Source: UPXZ01 sp964541615 (GTDB taxonomy: Bacteria > Bacteroidota > Bacteroidia > Bacteroidales > Paludibacteraceae). Taken from it: a stretch of 26,739 nucleotides of DNA. Below the pieces are notes generated by a model that ran no database searches, was not told where the DNA came from, and saw nothing but the letters and a program-made list of their open reading frames with translations. Positions 14,153 through 22,032 of the stretch are shown here, piece by piece. The stretch is taken from NCBI GenBank assembly GCA_964541615.1, contig CAZIRA010000027.1:1-26739 (forward strand). The letters are read 5' to 3'. The position numbers and the translations under genes are program-made. Positions within the stretch are counted from its first letter, which is position 1; every line of letters starts with the position of its first letter.

Positions 14153-15247
14153 ATGGATTATCAAAAAATAGGATTAAAACGCTTAGATGTTTACATTATC
14201 AAGAAGTTTCTTGGTACGTTTTTCTATTCTATTATTTTGATATTGAGTATCGCAGTCGTATTTGACATTACAGAAAAAATCGACAACTTTTATGAGTACA
14301 ACGCACCTTTTAAAGCCATTGTGATTGATTATTACATGAATTTTATTCCGTACTACGCGAATATGTTCACGCCTCTTTTCACGTTTATTTCCGTAATTTT
14401 CTTTACTTCCAAAATGGCCAATAATACCGAAATCGTGGCCATCCTCTCAAGCGGAGTAAGTTTCAACCGGCTGATGCGTCCTTACATCGTTTCGGCGACG
14501 GTTATCACTTTGCTGGCTTTTTTGCTGGGTGCTTTCATCATTCCAAATTCGACTAAAGGGCTGCTTCAATTTGAGAATCAATACATCAAACCTTTTAAAT
14601 CTGATAATAAGAGGAATGTACAGATGGAGGTTGAAAAAGGGGTAATAATGTACATCGAACGCTTTGAAATCAGTACAAATACGGGCTATTCATTTTCCCT
14701 GGAAAGTTTCGATGATAAAACACTTGTTTCCCGTCTGACTGCCGAATCGGTTGAATGGGACTCGCTTTACAGCTGGAAAGTAAACAATTATGTTCAGCGG
14801 GAATTTGACGGAATGCATGAGAAACTGACTCGTGGAACAAAAATGGATACAACTATCAATGTACAGCCGGAAGAATTTTTCATTTCTCCGGAAGAGGCTC
14901 CTCAGCTCAGTCTGGGAGAGCTGAAATCATTTATTTCAAAACAGAAAGAACGAGGAGTAGGAAATGTGCAGGCCTTTGAAGATGAGTATTTCAGAAGATA
15001 TTCCTTCCCGCTTTCGGTATTGATAATGACTCTGATTGGTGTTTCATTGTCGTCAAGAAAAATACGGGGTGGTATGGGGTTGAATCTCGGAATCGGTCTT
15101 GGATTGAGTTCTCTTTTTGTGATTTTCACGACCATGTCCACCACTTTTGCGGTCAATAACGCCATGCCCATTTTACTGGCAGTCTGGCTGCCCAATATTA
15201 TTTTCCTCACCATCGGTCTGATTTTATACGTCAGAGCACCGAAATAG
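14153..15247 (+). CDS. LptF/LptG family permease (YjgP/YjgQ)
   Basis: A 364-residue inner-membrane protein of the lipopolysaccharide export ABC system, in which LptF and LptG with the ATPase LptB lift LPS out of the inner membrane. The family layout is visible: an N-terminal segment KRLDVYIIKKFLGTFFYSIILIL, further membrane helices to about residue 130, a soluble periplasmic domain rich in beta strands (about 135-270) and three C-terminal helices including SFPLSVLIMTLIGVSLSS and GGMGLNLGIGLG. Whether it is the LptF or LptG member cannot be settled from sequence alone. It follows tgt on the same strand with a 54-nt spacer and may be co-transcribed with it. Confidence 0.88.
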   Translation: MDYQKIGLKRLDVYIIKKFLGTFFYSIILILSIAVVFDITEKIDNFYEYNAPFKAIVIDYYMNFIPYYANMFTPLFTFISVIFFTSKMANNTEIVAILSSGVSFNRLMRPYIVSATVITLLAFLLGAFIIPNSTKGLLQFENQYIKPFKSDNKRNVQMEVEKGVIMYIERFEISTNTGYSFSLESFDDKTLVSRLTAESVEWDSLYSWKVNNYVQREFDGMHEKLTRGTKMDTTINVQPEEFFISPEEAPQLSLGELKSFISKQKERGVGNVQAFEDEYFRRYSFPLSVLIMTLIGVSLSSRKIRGGMGLNLGIGLGLSSLFVIFTTMSTTFAVNNAMPILLAVWLPNIIFLTIGLILYVRAPK

Positions 15248-15315
15248 CAATTACCACATTGTCTTTTGCAGCACTGAGTTTTTCAACAGTTTGTTGATAA
15301 CTTTCCAGTGAGAAA

Positions 15316-15348
15316 TTGCTAATCTTTTAAAAGGATTGCCTATTTTTG
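15316..15348 (+). promoter_or_regulatory. Promoter of the HU/SPOR gene
   Basis: TTG at 15316-15318, a 22-nt spacer, then TATTTTTG at 15341-15348. The expected transcription start falls at about 15353-15355, on or next to the ATG at 15354, which suggests a leaderless or nearly leaderless message. Confidence 0.55.
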
Positions 15349-15353
15349 CAATA

Positions 15354-16265
15354 ATGGAAAAAATGATTCATCATATCGAAACACTACTCCGCAGGTACGA
15401 TTTCGTAATTGTACCAGGCCTTGGTGGTTTTGTTTATCAATATCAGTCGGCTGTAATTACGAAAGACACAATTGAACCGCCGGTTGTTACAGTAAGTTTC
15501 AATCCGTTGATGAATGTGTCTGACGGCCTTTTGGCCATCGAAACTTCCAGGATGGAAGGCATTTCTTTCCGTGAAGCATCCGTTAAAATTACACAGAAAG
15601 TTGAAAAAATTCTGACCTTGCTTAATGGCAGAAAAAATGTTGAAATTGGTTCTTTGGGATCATTGCAAACTTCTGAAGAAGGTAAAATCATTTTTACACC
15701 ATCAGCATCCGGTCATTCAGTGCCGGCTAATTTTGGATTGAGCACGCTTCACTATTCTCCGGCACAACCGCTGGTTGAACCAAAAGTTATTACTTTTGCG
15801 ATGCCTCCAATGAGGAAAATTACGCAGTATGCGGCGGTAGGAATAGTGGCTGTCGGATTGTTCTTTGCAGCGCCTCAGTTAAACAATGCAACCAAAAATC
15901 TGGCCAATCTGCTTCCATCCAAACAAGCAAAAATTGAGGTAGAAAATACTGTTTCGCCTGAACCATTGAAAATCGTAATTCCAAAATCAGACTACCAGGT
16001 CAAGGCTGCAACTACTGAAACATCCGAACTGACTCATCACGTGATTGTATCGTGCATGGCTACACTCAAAGATGCCGAAGCGTATCAGGAGTGGCTAAAA
16101 TCACTGAATTATCAACATGCACGGATACTTCCACCTGTAAAGACCTACAGAATAGCCATCGAATCTTTCACCACAAAAGAAGAAGCCATCGTTTATATGC
16201 AGGAACTGCGTAATAGCAAACCACAGTTTGCCGATGCATGGGTGCTGAGCGACTCCGGGAAATAG
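15354..16265 (+). CDS. Membrane protein with N-terminal HU-like domains and a C-terminal SPOR-like domain
   Basis: The preferred start at 15354 (MEKMIHHIETLLRRYD) gives 303 residues; a longer frame from a TTG at 15336 would overlap the -7 box. The first 130 or so residues match the CCDC81-like prokaryotic HU domains found in Bacteroidetes, with the characteristic FVIVPGLGGFVYQY and later the GSLGSLQTSEEGKIIFTPS hairpin. A single hydrophobic segment at about 150-172 (YAAVGIVAVGLFFAAPQL) then leads, after a linker, to a C-terminal SPOR-like fold (about 225-300: HHVIVSCMATLKDAEAYQEW, YRIAIESFTTKEEA) expected to bind denuded peptidoglycan. This suggests a cytoplasmic DNA-binding-like head tethered to a periplasmic septal anchor, but actual DNA binding is inference. 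It stands alone between lptF/G and rpsP. Confidence 0.8.
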   Translation: MEKMIHHIETLLRRYDFVIVPGLGGFVYQYQSAVITKDTIEPPVVTVSFNPLMNVSDGLLAIETSRMEGISFREASVKITQKVEKILTLLNGRKNVEIGSLGSLQTSEEGKIIFTPSASGHSVPANFGLSTLHYSPAQPLVEPKVITFAMPPMRKITQYAAVGIVAVGLFFAAPQLNNATKNLANLLPSKQAKIEVENTVSPEPLKIVIPKSDYQVKAATTETSELTHHVIVSCMATLKDAEAYQEWLKSLNYQHARILPPVKTYRIAIESFTTKEEAIVYMQELRNSKPQFADAWVLSDSGK

Positions 16266-16420
16266 TTTTCATTTGTTCAAACGTTCGGATGTTCAACTGT
16301 TCGGGTGTTTGGTAGTTCAAATGTTCGGGTGTTCAACTGTTCGGCTGTCTATTTAAATCTAATTTACCCATAAACATTCAAACGTACGAACACGCAAATA
16401 AACGAACGAATAAACAATAA
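16266..16420 (+). repeat. Degenerate GTTCGG repeats and their inverted counterpart
   Basis: From 16274 to 16347 variants of GTTCAAATGTTCGGGT and GTTCAACTGTTCGG recur four or five times. From about 16376 to 16418 the complementary words appear (TTCAAACGTACGAACACG, AAACGAACGAATAAAC), so the transcript could fold back on itself. No gene is present. The array lies between the HU/SPOR gene and the rpsP promoter. Confidence 0.7.
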
Positions 16421-16491
16421 CTTCCAGCTTCTTTCTTTTGTTATCCAACATAAAAACTCTATCAACTCTTTTTCATTCCAAAATAAAACAC

Positions 16492-16521
16492 TACCTTTGC
16501 GTCCGCTTTTCGAGTAAAAGC
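16492..16521 (+). promoter_or_regulatory. rpsP promoter -7 box and leader hairpin
   Basis: TACCTTTG at 16492-16499 is a strong TAnnTTTG match; a -33 box is not clear. The leader begins with a small hairpin, GCTTTT (16505-16510) with AAAAGC (16516-16521), and runs about 60 nt to the ATG. Confidence 0.6.
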
Positions 16522-16565
16522 AACTAATATTTTAATAATAATTTTTTTTAAAACATTTCGAGAAA

Positions 16566-17129
16566 ATGGCAGTAAAAATGAGATTGCAGCGTCATGGTCG
16601 CAAAGGGTATGCATATTACCACATTGTGATTGCTGACAGCCGCGCGCCACGTGATGGCAAATTTATCGAACGCATCGGTTCGTACAACCCAAACACCAAT
16701 CCTGCAACAGTTGATTTGAAATTCGACCGTGCATTGTATTGGCTGAATGTAGGCGCACAACCTACCGACACTACCCGCACTATCCTTTCAAACGAAGGAG
16801 TGTTGATGATGAAACACCTTCAGGGTGGTGTGAAAAAAGGTGCTTTTGACGAAACTGAAGCCGAAAAACGCTTCAATGCATGGAAAGCAGGCAAAGAAAA
16901 CGCAGTAAGCAAAACCAAAGCTCAACTGGATGCTGAAAAACAGGCACAGATCAAAGAGCGTCTGAAAGCCGAACAGGAAGTAAACAAAGCGAAAGCAAAA
17001 GAGCTGGCTGCCAAAAAAGCAGAAGCCCTGGAAGCACAGGTTGAAGAGGCTGCTGAAGCCGTTGCTGCTGAAGAAGTTCCGGTTGAGGAAGCTCCTGCTG
17101 CAGAAGCCGCTGAAACTACAGAAGCTTAA
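16566..17129 (+). CDS. rpsP: 30S ribosomal protein S16
   Basis: A small-subunit ribosomal protein that helps the assembly of the 16S rRNA 5' domain. The S16 core fills about residues 1-85: MAVKMRLQRHGRKGYAYYHIVIADSRAPRDGKFIERIGSYN broken into its usual motifs (RLxRxGRK, YYHIVIADSRxPRDGxFIE, GSYNP), then ALYWLNVGAQPTDT and MMKHLQGGVKKGAF. A tail of about 100 residues follows, rich in Lys/Ala then Glu/Ala, likely helical or disordered. Total length is 187 residues; such extended S16 proteins are common in Bacteroidetes. It is transcribed alone, not with rimM/trmD as in many bacteria, and closes with a strong terminator. Confidence 0.97.
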   Translation: MAVKMRLQRHGRKGYAYYHIVIADSRAPRDGKFIERIGSYNPNTNPATVDLKFDRALYWLNVGAQPTDTTRTILSNEGVLMMKHLQGGVKKGAFDETEAEKRFNAWKAGKENAVSKTKAQLDAEKQAQIKERLKAEQEVNKAKAKELAAKKAEALEAQVEEAAEAVAAEEVPVEEAPAAEAAETTEA

Positions 17130-17153
17130 ACTTCAAACTTACAGAAGTAATAT

Positions 17154-17178
17154 AAAACCCGAGCAATCGGGTTTTTTT
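17154..17178 (+). terminator. Intrinsic terminator after rpsP
   Basis: AAAACCCGA (17154-17162) pairs with TCGGGTTTT (17167-17175) around GCAA and is followed by further T. Confidence 0.9.
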
Positions 17179-17282
17179 ATTTTACGATTTTCCTGATTAT
17201 TTTGCTTGTAACGTGCAATTTTTAGACATTCTATTCGTTTAGAAATAAATGTACGTATTTAGATAGATTTACACAGAAAATT

Positions 17283-17371
17283 AAGAGTCAGGACGGTAAG
17301 AACCAAGAGTCAAGACGCTTAAAACAAAGACTTTATCAGCCAAATTTTGAACTCCCAATCGTAAATTGTAA
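17283..17371 (+). repeat. Word-like repeats before the thiamine-binding gene
   Basis: AAGAGTCAGGACG (17283-17295) recurs with one change at 17305-17317. Further on CCAATCGTAAATTGTAA (17355-17371) is identical to 6099-6115, which lies just before the DUF4287 start codon. No promoter box is evident in the spacer. Confidence 0.65.
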
Positions 17372-17399
17372 GTCTGAAAATTGTAAATTTTATTGGCCT

Positions 17400-17690
17400 A
17401 TGGATAATATCATTAACGCTTCCTTGCAGGTTCTGCCATCCGGCGGACCGTTACATCCTTACGAACTTGTTGACCGCGCCATTGAAGTAATCGAAAAATC
17501 AGGCTTGAAATACAAAGTATGTCCATTTGAAACGGTAGTAGAAGGAGCATACGATGAGGTTATGGCTGTATGTAAGCAGGCACAACAAGCCTGCTATGAT
17601 GCCGGAGCTACGAGCGTGATGGCGTATATCAAAATTCAGAGTGCGACAGAAAATGTGGTGATTGAGGATAAGATGGGGAAATACGAGTAG
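17400..17690 (+). CDS. MTH1187/YkoF-type thiamine-binding protein (DUF77)
   Basis: A 96-residue protein of the MTH1187 family (PF01910), small ferredoxin-like-fold proteins that bind thiamine or its pyrimidine part. Typical features are the early strand INASLQVLPSG, the helix ELVDRAIEVIEKSG, the central FETVVEGAYDEVMAVCKQA, and the last strand SVMAYIKIQSA before the VIEDKMGKY tail. It has no signal peptide and should be cytoplasmic. No thiamine transporter or synthesis gene lies next to it, so its exact ligand is uncertain. Its 3' end is partly duplicated about 200 bp downstream. Confidence 0.85.
   Translation: MDNIINASLQVLPSGGPLHPYELVDRAIEVIEKSGLKYKVCPFETVVEGAYDEVMAVCKQAQQACYDAGATSVMAYIKIQSATENVVIEDKMGKYE
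17652..17683 (+). repeat. Direct repeat, copy 1 (3' end of the thiamine-binding gene)
   Basis: These 32 bases match 17849-17880 at 30 positions. Copy 1 encodes the NVVIEDKMGKY tail. Confidence 0.85.
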
Positions 17691-18023
17691 TAGCGAAAGA
17701 CAGAAAAAAAGCATAGAGTGAGCAAATAATAATACTGTAAAATCCGACAAATTGTATTATATTAGAGATTGTAATCCAAATATATAGATAAAATATTGGA
17801 TTATAATCCAAAAAATTTAGTAATCGCAAATATTAGATTGAATTTGCGAATGTGGTGATTGAAGATAAGATGAGGAAATAATTATAAAATAGTGAACTAA
17901 CATTACCAAGTTTCTAGTCATTTTAAATGAATATTCCTTATATGCATCAAGTGATTCCAGGAAGAAAAAAGATGCCTGAGGCTGCTGGCAAACTGATATA
18001 AGTTGAAATTTGTAACGGGAAAT
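17691..18023 (+). other. Gene-free junction between housekeeping genes and the polysaccharide locus
   Basis: Strongly A/T-rich with no supported gene. It holds the inverted/direct repeat TAATCCAAA (17772-17780 and 17803-17811, with ATATTGGATTA between), a perfect 8-bp hairpin TCGCAAAT (17824-17831) with ATTTGCGA (17842-17849), and directly at its edge the second copy of the thiamine-gene tail (17849-17880). A short frame at 17942-18000 encodes only about 18 residues. I see no TAnnTTTG promoter for the locus that follows; TGAATTTG at 17839-17846 is one base off. Confidence 0.6.
17849..17880 (+). repeat. Direct repeat, copy 2 (duplicated gene tail)
   Basis: 30 of 32 bases match 17652-17683. 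Here the next codon is a stop (TAATTA), so it is a relic and not a gene. Confidence 0.85.
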
Positions 18024-19274
18024 ATGGGTGAGCATAAGAGAGAATTGCAGGATGTTCTTTTTTTGACAGCGTTACAGGGGCTTAATTACTTAGCTCCATT
18101 GATAGTGTTTCCATATTTAATGGTGGTGCTTGGAGCAGAAATGTTTGGGTATATTGGTTTCTCGCTCTCTATAATACAATATTTAATGTTATTTGTTGAT
18201 TTTGGATTTAATTTTAGTGCAACTAAGCGAATTGCACAATCCAAACATAATTACGATGAATTGAATGAAATTTTCTGGTCAACACTTTATGCGAAGCTGA
18301 TTTTTTTATTGCTGAGTTTTTTTGTTCTTTTAATTTTTGCGTTTGGGATATCCAGATTTCAGATGTATTCACAGACGATGATGATAATGTTTGTAATGGT
18401 TGTCGGGAATGCATTTTCATTTGTATGGTTTTTTCAGGGTATTGGGAAAATCAGGGTAGTGTCAATTATAAATATTATTTCTAAGTTGGCAATTTTACCT
18501 TTAACATTTATTTTTGTTAAAGTACCATCAGATTACACCAAAGCATCATTAATCTTATCTCTCGTATATCTTTTGGGAGGATTGATAGCTTGTTTTTATT
18601 TGGTTAAAAAGAAATACATTGTAAGCAGGGTAAAACCTGTAAAAAATAAAATATTCAGTGAGATAAAATTATCCTATCCAATTTTTATTTCAACGGCTGT
18701 AGCAAGCATTTATACTGCTCTGTTCGTTGTGATTTTAGGTTATTTCTCAAATCCGATAGAAGTTGGAAAATATACGGCAGTTGAGAAAATTGTAAGAGGA
18801 ATTTGTTTCCTGATATTGCTTCCGGTTACACAGGCTTTTTATCCAAAAATAAGTTCGATGTCAATTTCTGGCAATGTATTCGGATTAATTAAAAAAAGTC
18901 TTTTTGCTGTAAGTTCAATTATGATGGGAGCATTTATAATTTTGTATTTCTTTTCAGATTTGATTGTTTCACTTTTGGGTGATGATTACGCCGGAGCTGA
19001 GGTTTTATTTAAAATTATGGCTTTTTTGCCCCTGATTATATCGGCAGGAGGTATATTGGGTCAGCTTGGTTTGCTGGCGGCAGGTGATGAGCGTGATAAA
19101 CGTAACTATCAGCTTGTGTATGTAGTGGCTGCGGTTGTTTCTTTGATTTCAGTCTTAATTCTGGTTCCCGGATTGTTTGCAAATGGAGCTGCTATTGCAC
19201 TTCTGGTAACCGAATCTATGGTTTTTTTAGGGATGCTTTGGTTTAATAAAAAAAATCTTTTGTATAAAAAATGA
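18024..19274 (+). CDS. wzx: Polysaccharide flippase (Wzx-like, MOP superfamily)
   Basis: A 416-residue inner-membrane protein that flips undecaprenyl-diphosphate-linked oligosaccharide units to the periplasmic face. About twelve hydrophobic helices are spread along the whole chain. The start YLAPLIVFPYLMVVLGAEMFGYIGFSLSIIQY, with LVDFGFNFSATKRIA following, is the standard N-terminal pattern of polysaccharide biosynthesis proteins (PF01943). The ATG at 18024 is preferred over a TTG at 18003, which would add seven residues. It is the first gene of the polysaccharide locus and its stop overlaps the wzy start by 4 nt (ATGA). The gene is visibly more A/T-rich than mdh or tgt, as is normal for Wzx and for exchanged surface-sugar loci. 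Confidence 0.9.
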   Translation: MGEHKRELQDVLFLTALQGLNYLAPLIVFPYLMVVLGAEMFGYIGFSLSIIQYLMLFVDFGFNFSATKRIAQSKHNYDELNEIFWSTLYAKLIFLLLSFFVLLIFAFGISRFQMYSQTMMIMFVMVVGNAFSFVWFFQGIGKIRVVSIINIISKLAILPLTFIFVKVPSDYTKASLILSLVYLLGGLIACFYLVKKKYIVSRVKPVKNKIFSEIKLSYPIFISTAVASIYTALFVVILGYFSNPIEVGKYTAVEKIVRGICFLILLPVTQAFYPKISSMSISGNVFGLIKKSLFAVSSIMMGAFIILYFFSDLIVSLLGDDYAGAEVLFKIMAFLPLIISAGGILGQLGLLAAGDERDKRNYQLVYVVAAVVSLISVLILVPGLFANGAAIALLVTESMVFLGMLWFNKKNLLYKK

Positions 19275-20443
19275 TTGTTTTTGTGTGCATATTTTTTCTT
19301 GCGTTATTTGTTTTGAGTCTTTATCTCTCAAAGAATGCGTTGTATGCTCCGGCAGTCATTGTCTCCGGACTTTGGTCGGTTTGTCTTCTCACGTTTATTT
19401 TAATGGATCACAAACTCAATGACCCCGACGGAGCTTTTTTGATTGGAATAAGCATTTGGGTTGGCACCTTTTGTTTTTTCTCACTTTTTGCACAATCGTT
19501 GAAATTTAATACTCCGTTCAGGAATGCGATGCCCAGTAAAATAGCAAGAGATATCTATTTTTATTTCTCTTTGGCTACTTTACCATTTTTAGTAATTAGT
19601 GTCCACGAAATTATATCTTCGGGATTTATACAGAATCCTTACAATACATTACGCATTGAAAATGTAAAAGGGACTACTGCTGCTTTTTTTGTTGTATTTT
19701 GGATGATTTCCTACGTGTTGGAACTCTACAATTTAAGTGCACAAAATAGAGTAAGAGTGTTGCTGATGTTTGGGTTGAATCTTTTCTATGCGGTAATTTC
19801 TTTGGGAAAAACAAATTTTTTGACATTGTTTGCCGTAACGATTATTATCCTGTTACATAAAAAACTTATCAAAGCCAAAGTTGCATTTTTAGGTGCCGCT
19901 TTGTTGTTACTTGTGTTTATTTTTATTCAGATTTTGCGAAGCAATGCCGGTGAAAGTTTAGATCTGAAGAGCTTTATTGCCATGTATTTTTTATCGGGAG
20001 TTCCTGCTTTTGAAACCGTTACTCCACATTCAAATGTTTATTTTGGTGAAAATACATTTCGATTTTTTTATGCAGTAAGATACGAATTGGGCTTAAGCAG
20101 CATAAAACCCGTTAATCCGGTTTTGCCGTTCATCAATGTGCCGATTTTAACCAATACATATACCGTTTTGTATCCTTATTATAAGGATTTTGGTTTTGCG
20201 GGAATCGCAGTTTTTGGCTCATTTGTCGGATACGTATACGGATGGATGTTTAGAAAACTTCAGCTGAAAGATTATTATTTTACAACAATTTACGCAATTC
20301 TGTCTGTTGGGCTTCTTGTACAGTTTATGAATGAAACAATATTCACATTGTTTTCACAAAACCTGCAATACGTAATCATTGCGTTGATACCATTTGTCAT
20401 TAGTAAATATCATCTTTTTGAAAAGAAAACAGCAGGTGCATAA
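19271..20443 (+). CDS. wzy: O-antigen/oligosaccharide repeat-unit polymerase (Wzy-like)
   Basis: A 390-residue protein with ten or more membrane helices and a larger loop between about residues 235 and 300 (SGVPAFETVTPHSNVYFGENTF), the layout of repeat-unit polymerases that join flipped sugar units in the periplasm. Similarity to the oligosaccharide repeat unit polymerase group is suggested by FGLNLFYAVISLGKTNFLTL and by the YPYYKDFGFAGIAVFGSFVGYVYG segment near the C-terminus, which such proteins usually carry. Wzy proteins share little sequence, so position between wzx and glycosyltransferases is a large part of the case. It overlaps wzx by 4 nt. Confidence 0.82.
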   Translation: MIVFVCIFFLALFVLSLYLSKNALYAPAVIVSGLWSVCLLTFILMDHKLNDPDGAFLIGISIWVGTFCFFSLFAQSLKFNTPFRNAMPSKIARDIYFYFSLATLPFLVISVHEIISSGFIQNPYNTLRIENVKGTTAAFFVVFWMISYVLELYNLSAQNRVRVLLMFGLNLFYAVISLGKTNFLTLFAVTIIILLHKKLIKAKVAFLGAALLLLVFIFIQILRSNAGESLDLKSFIAMYFLSGVPAFETVTPHSNVYFGENTFRFFYAVRYELGLSSIKPVNPVLPFINVPILTNTYTVLYPYYKDFGFAGIAVFGSFVGYVYGWMFRKLQLKDYYFTTIYAILSVGLLVQFMNETIFTLFSQNLQYVIIALIPFVISKYHLFEKKTAGA

Positions 20444-20451
20444 AATGTTTT

Positions 20452-21276
20452 ATGAAAAGCTCACTGGAAATAATAATCGTTCTCTATCGGTGCACACTTG
20501 AAGAAAGCCGGGCTTTTAATACGCTGCAGGAGCAGCTGAAAGGTGTGGATATGGATTACGAACTGATTATTTTCAATAATGACAACCGGCAGCAGATTAT
20601 TGATGAGAAGTACATTGTGGTAAATTCGGAAGAGAATAAAAAATTGGCATACGCTTATAATTTTGCATTGAAAAGAGCAGTTGAAAATGGGTACAAATGG
20701 TTGTTATTGCTTGATCAGGATACTTCGGTACCTAAAGGATATTTCAACAGACTTCAGGATTTCCTGAAAAGCGGATACCCTGAAAATCTGGCAGCAGTCG
20801 TTCCAGTTTTGAAATCGGGTGATGTGGTGTTGTCGCCAAAGGTGGTTTCTCCCAGATTGAGGATTGAAAAAGAAGTAAAGCCAAACGAATACGGACGGTG
20901 GATTACAGCCATCAATTCCATGTCATTGATGAATGTTGGTTTTTTCAATTCGATAGGGGGATTTAGCAGTAAGTACGAGCTGGATATGCTGGATCGCTGG
21001 AGTTATAATCAAATCATGAAGCTCAACCGGTTGGTTTACGTGCTGGATGTAAATTCAAATCACGAATTGTCCTTTCTGGATTTTGAAAAAAACGTAACAC
21101 CGGAGCGATATTCAGATTTTATGAAGATGGAAAACCGATTCTCGACGGATGAAATGGATTTACTTTACCTCATTTTTTATAAAGTAAAACTTATTTTGAA
21201 AGGATTGAAACAGTTTGTGAAGTATAAAAATAAAGAGTATTCAAAAATCACTTTTTCGTATATTTTTAAGAAATGA
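20452..21276 (+). CDS. Family 2 glycosyltransferase (rhamnosyltransferase-like)
   Basis: A 274-residue GT-A fold enzyme without membrane segments, expected to add one sugar to the lipid-linked repeat unit on the cytoplasmic side. The nucleotide-binding start LEIIIVLYRCTLEES, the NKKLAYAYNFALKRA helix and the metal-binding LLLLDQDTSVP (D88-Q-D90) are clear. The DQDT form is frequent in rhamnosyltransferase-like GT2 proteins, but the sugar cannot be stated. The second half is less typical: the acceptor region around ELDMLDRWSYNQIMKLN replaces the usual ED-D-x-R motif, with D at 180-183 a possible equivalent. It starts 8 nt after wzy and its stop overlaps the next gene by 4 nt. Confidence 0.87.
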   Translation: MKSSLEIIIVLYRCTLEESRAFNTLQEQLKGVDMDYELIIFNNDNRQQIIDEKYIVVNSEENKKLAYAYNFALKRAVENGYKWLLLLDQDTSVPKGYFNRLQDFLKSGYPENLAAVVPVLKSGDVVLSPKVVSPRLRIEKEVKPNEYGRWITAINSMSLMNVGFFNSIGGFSSKYELDMLDRWSYNQIMKLNRLVYVLDVNSNHELSFLDFEKNVTPERYSDFMKMENRFSTDEMDLLYLIFYKVKLILKGLKQFVKYKNKEYSKITFSYIFKK

Positions 21277-21998
21277 TCTCAGTCTGCATGGCAACATATA
21301 ACGGCGAAAAGCACATCGAATCTCAGCTCCGCTCCATCCTGAGCCAACTGAGCGCCGGTGATGAAATTGTTGTTTCAGACGGCGGATCATCTGACCATAC
21401 GCTGGATATAATTACATCCTTCAACGATGATCGGATAAAAACGTTTTTACTGAAAGAATCCGGGTCTGCAGAAGCGAATTCCGTTTTTTCCAAAATGGAA
21501 AAGATAAGGAGAAATTTCGAAAATGCGTTGGTTCAGGCCCGGGGTGAAATCGTGTTTTTGGCAGATCAGGACGATTTGTGGCATTCAAACAAAGTAGAAA
21601 GAATGTTGAAATTGCTCGGAAAATCAGACTGTGTAGTGCATGACTGCGCTGTGATGAACGGTGAAAAGGTAATTTATCCCTCCTTTTTGGATTTTTTCAA
21701 ACCGGGAAGGACAAAATGGAAAATGTATGTAAAATCCCCTTTTATGGGTTGTTGCATGGCGTTTAATAGAAACGTACTGGAGAGGGCATTGCCTTTCCCG
21801 GACATTCACATTGAACATGATACCTGGATTGGTATTTGTGCATTCAAAGTTGGGTCAGTACACATAGCTGACGAGGTACTTATGAACTACTACAGACATG
21901 GGCAGAACGCATCACCTATTGCAGAAGACAGAAGTAATTCGTTGTATATTAAATTGATGAGACGATGGTATATGCTGAAAGCCTATATGAACTATTAA
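21273..21998 (+). CDS. Family 2 glycosyltransferase (DQDD type)
   Basis: A 241-residue GT-A glycosyltransferase. It opens with ISVCMATYNGEKHIESQLRSILSQ, the standard GT2 nucleotide-sugar site, then VVSDGGSSDHT and the metal-binding LADQDDLWHSNKVE (D98-Q-D-D101). The acceptor part contains MGCCMAFNRNVLERALPFP and EHDTWIG, as in many O-antigen alpha-rhamnosyl- or similar transferases; the exact sugar is unknown. The 4-nt overlap with the previous gene (ATGA) implies translational coupling. A 34-nt spacer separates it from the next gene. Confidence 0.9.
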   Translation: MISVCMATYNGEKHIESQLRSILSQLSAGDEIVVSDGGSSDHTLDIITSFNDDRIKTFLLKESGSAEANSVFSKMEKIRRNFENALVQARGEIVFLADQDDLWHSNKVERMLKLLGKSDCVVHDCAVMNGEKVIYPSFLDFFKPGRTKWKMYVKSPFMGCCMAFNRNVLERALPFPDIHIEHDTWIGICAFKVGSVHIADEVLMNYYRHGQNASPIAEDRSNSLYIKLMRRWYMLKAYMNY

Positions 21999-22032
21999 GA
22001 ATATTAGAGTTTCGACCTCAAAAAGATACCGT

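Noticed and set aside
16266..16420. CRISPR array
   Set aside because: The repeated words vary in sequence and length, and there are no spacers of even size or cas genes.
17942..18000. Short peptide gene before wzx
   Set aside because: Only about 18 codons with no promoter or conserved feature that I can recognise.
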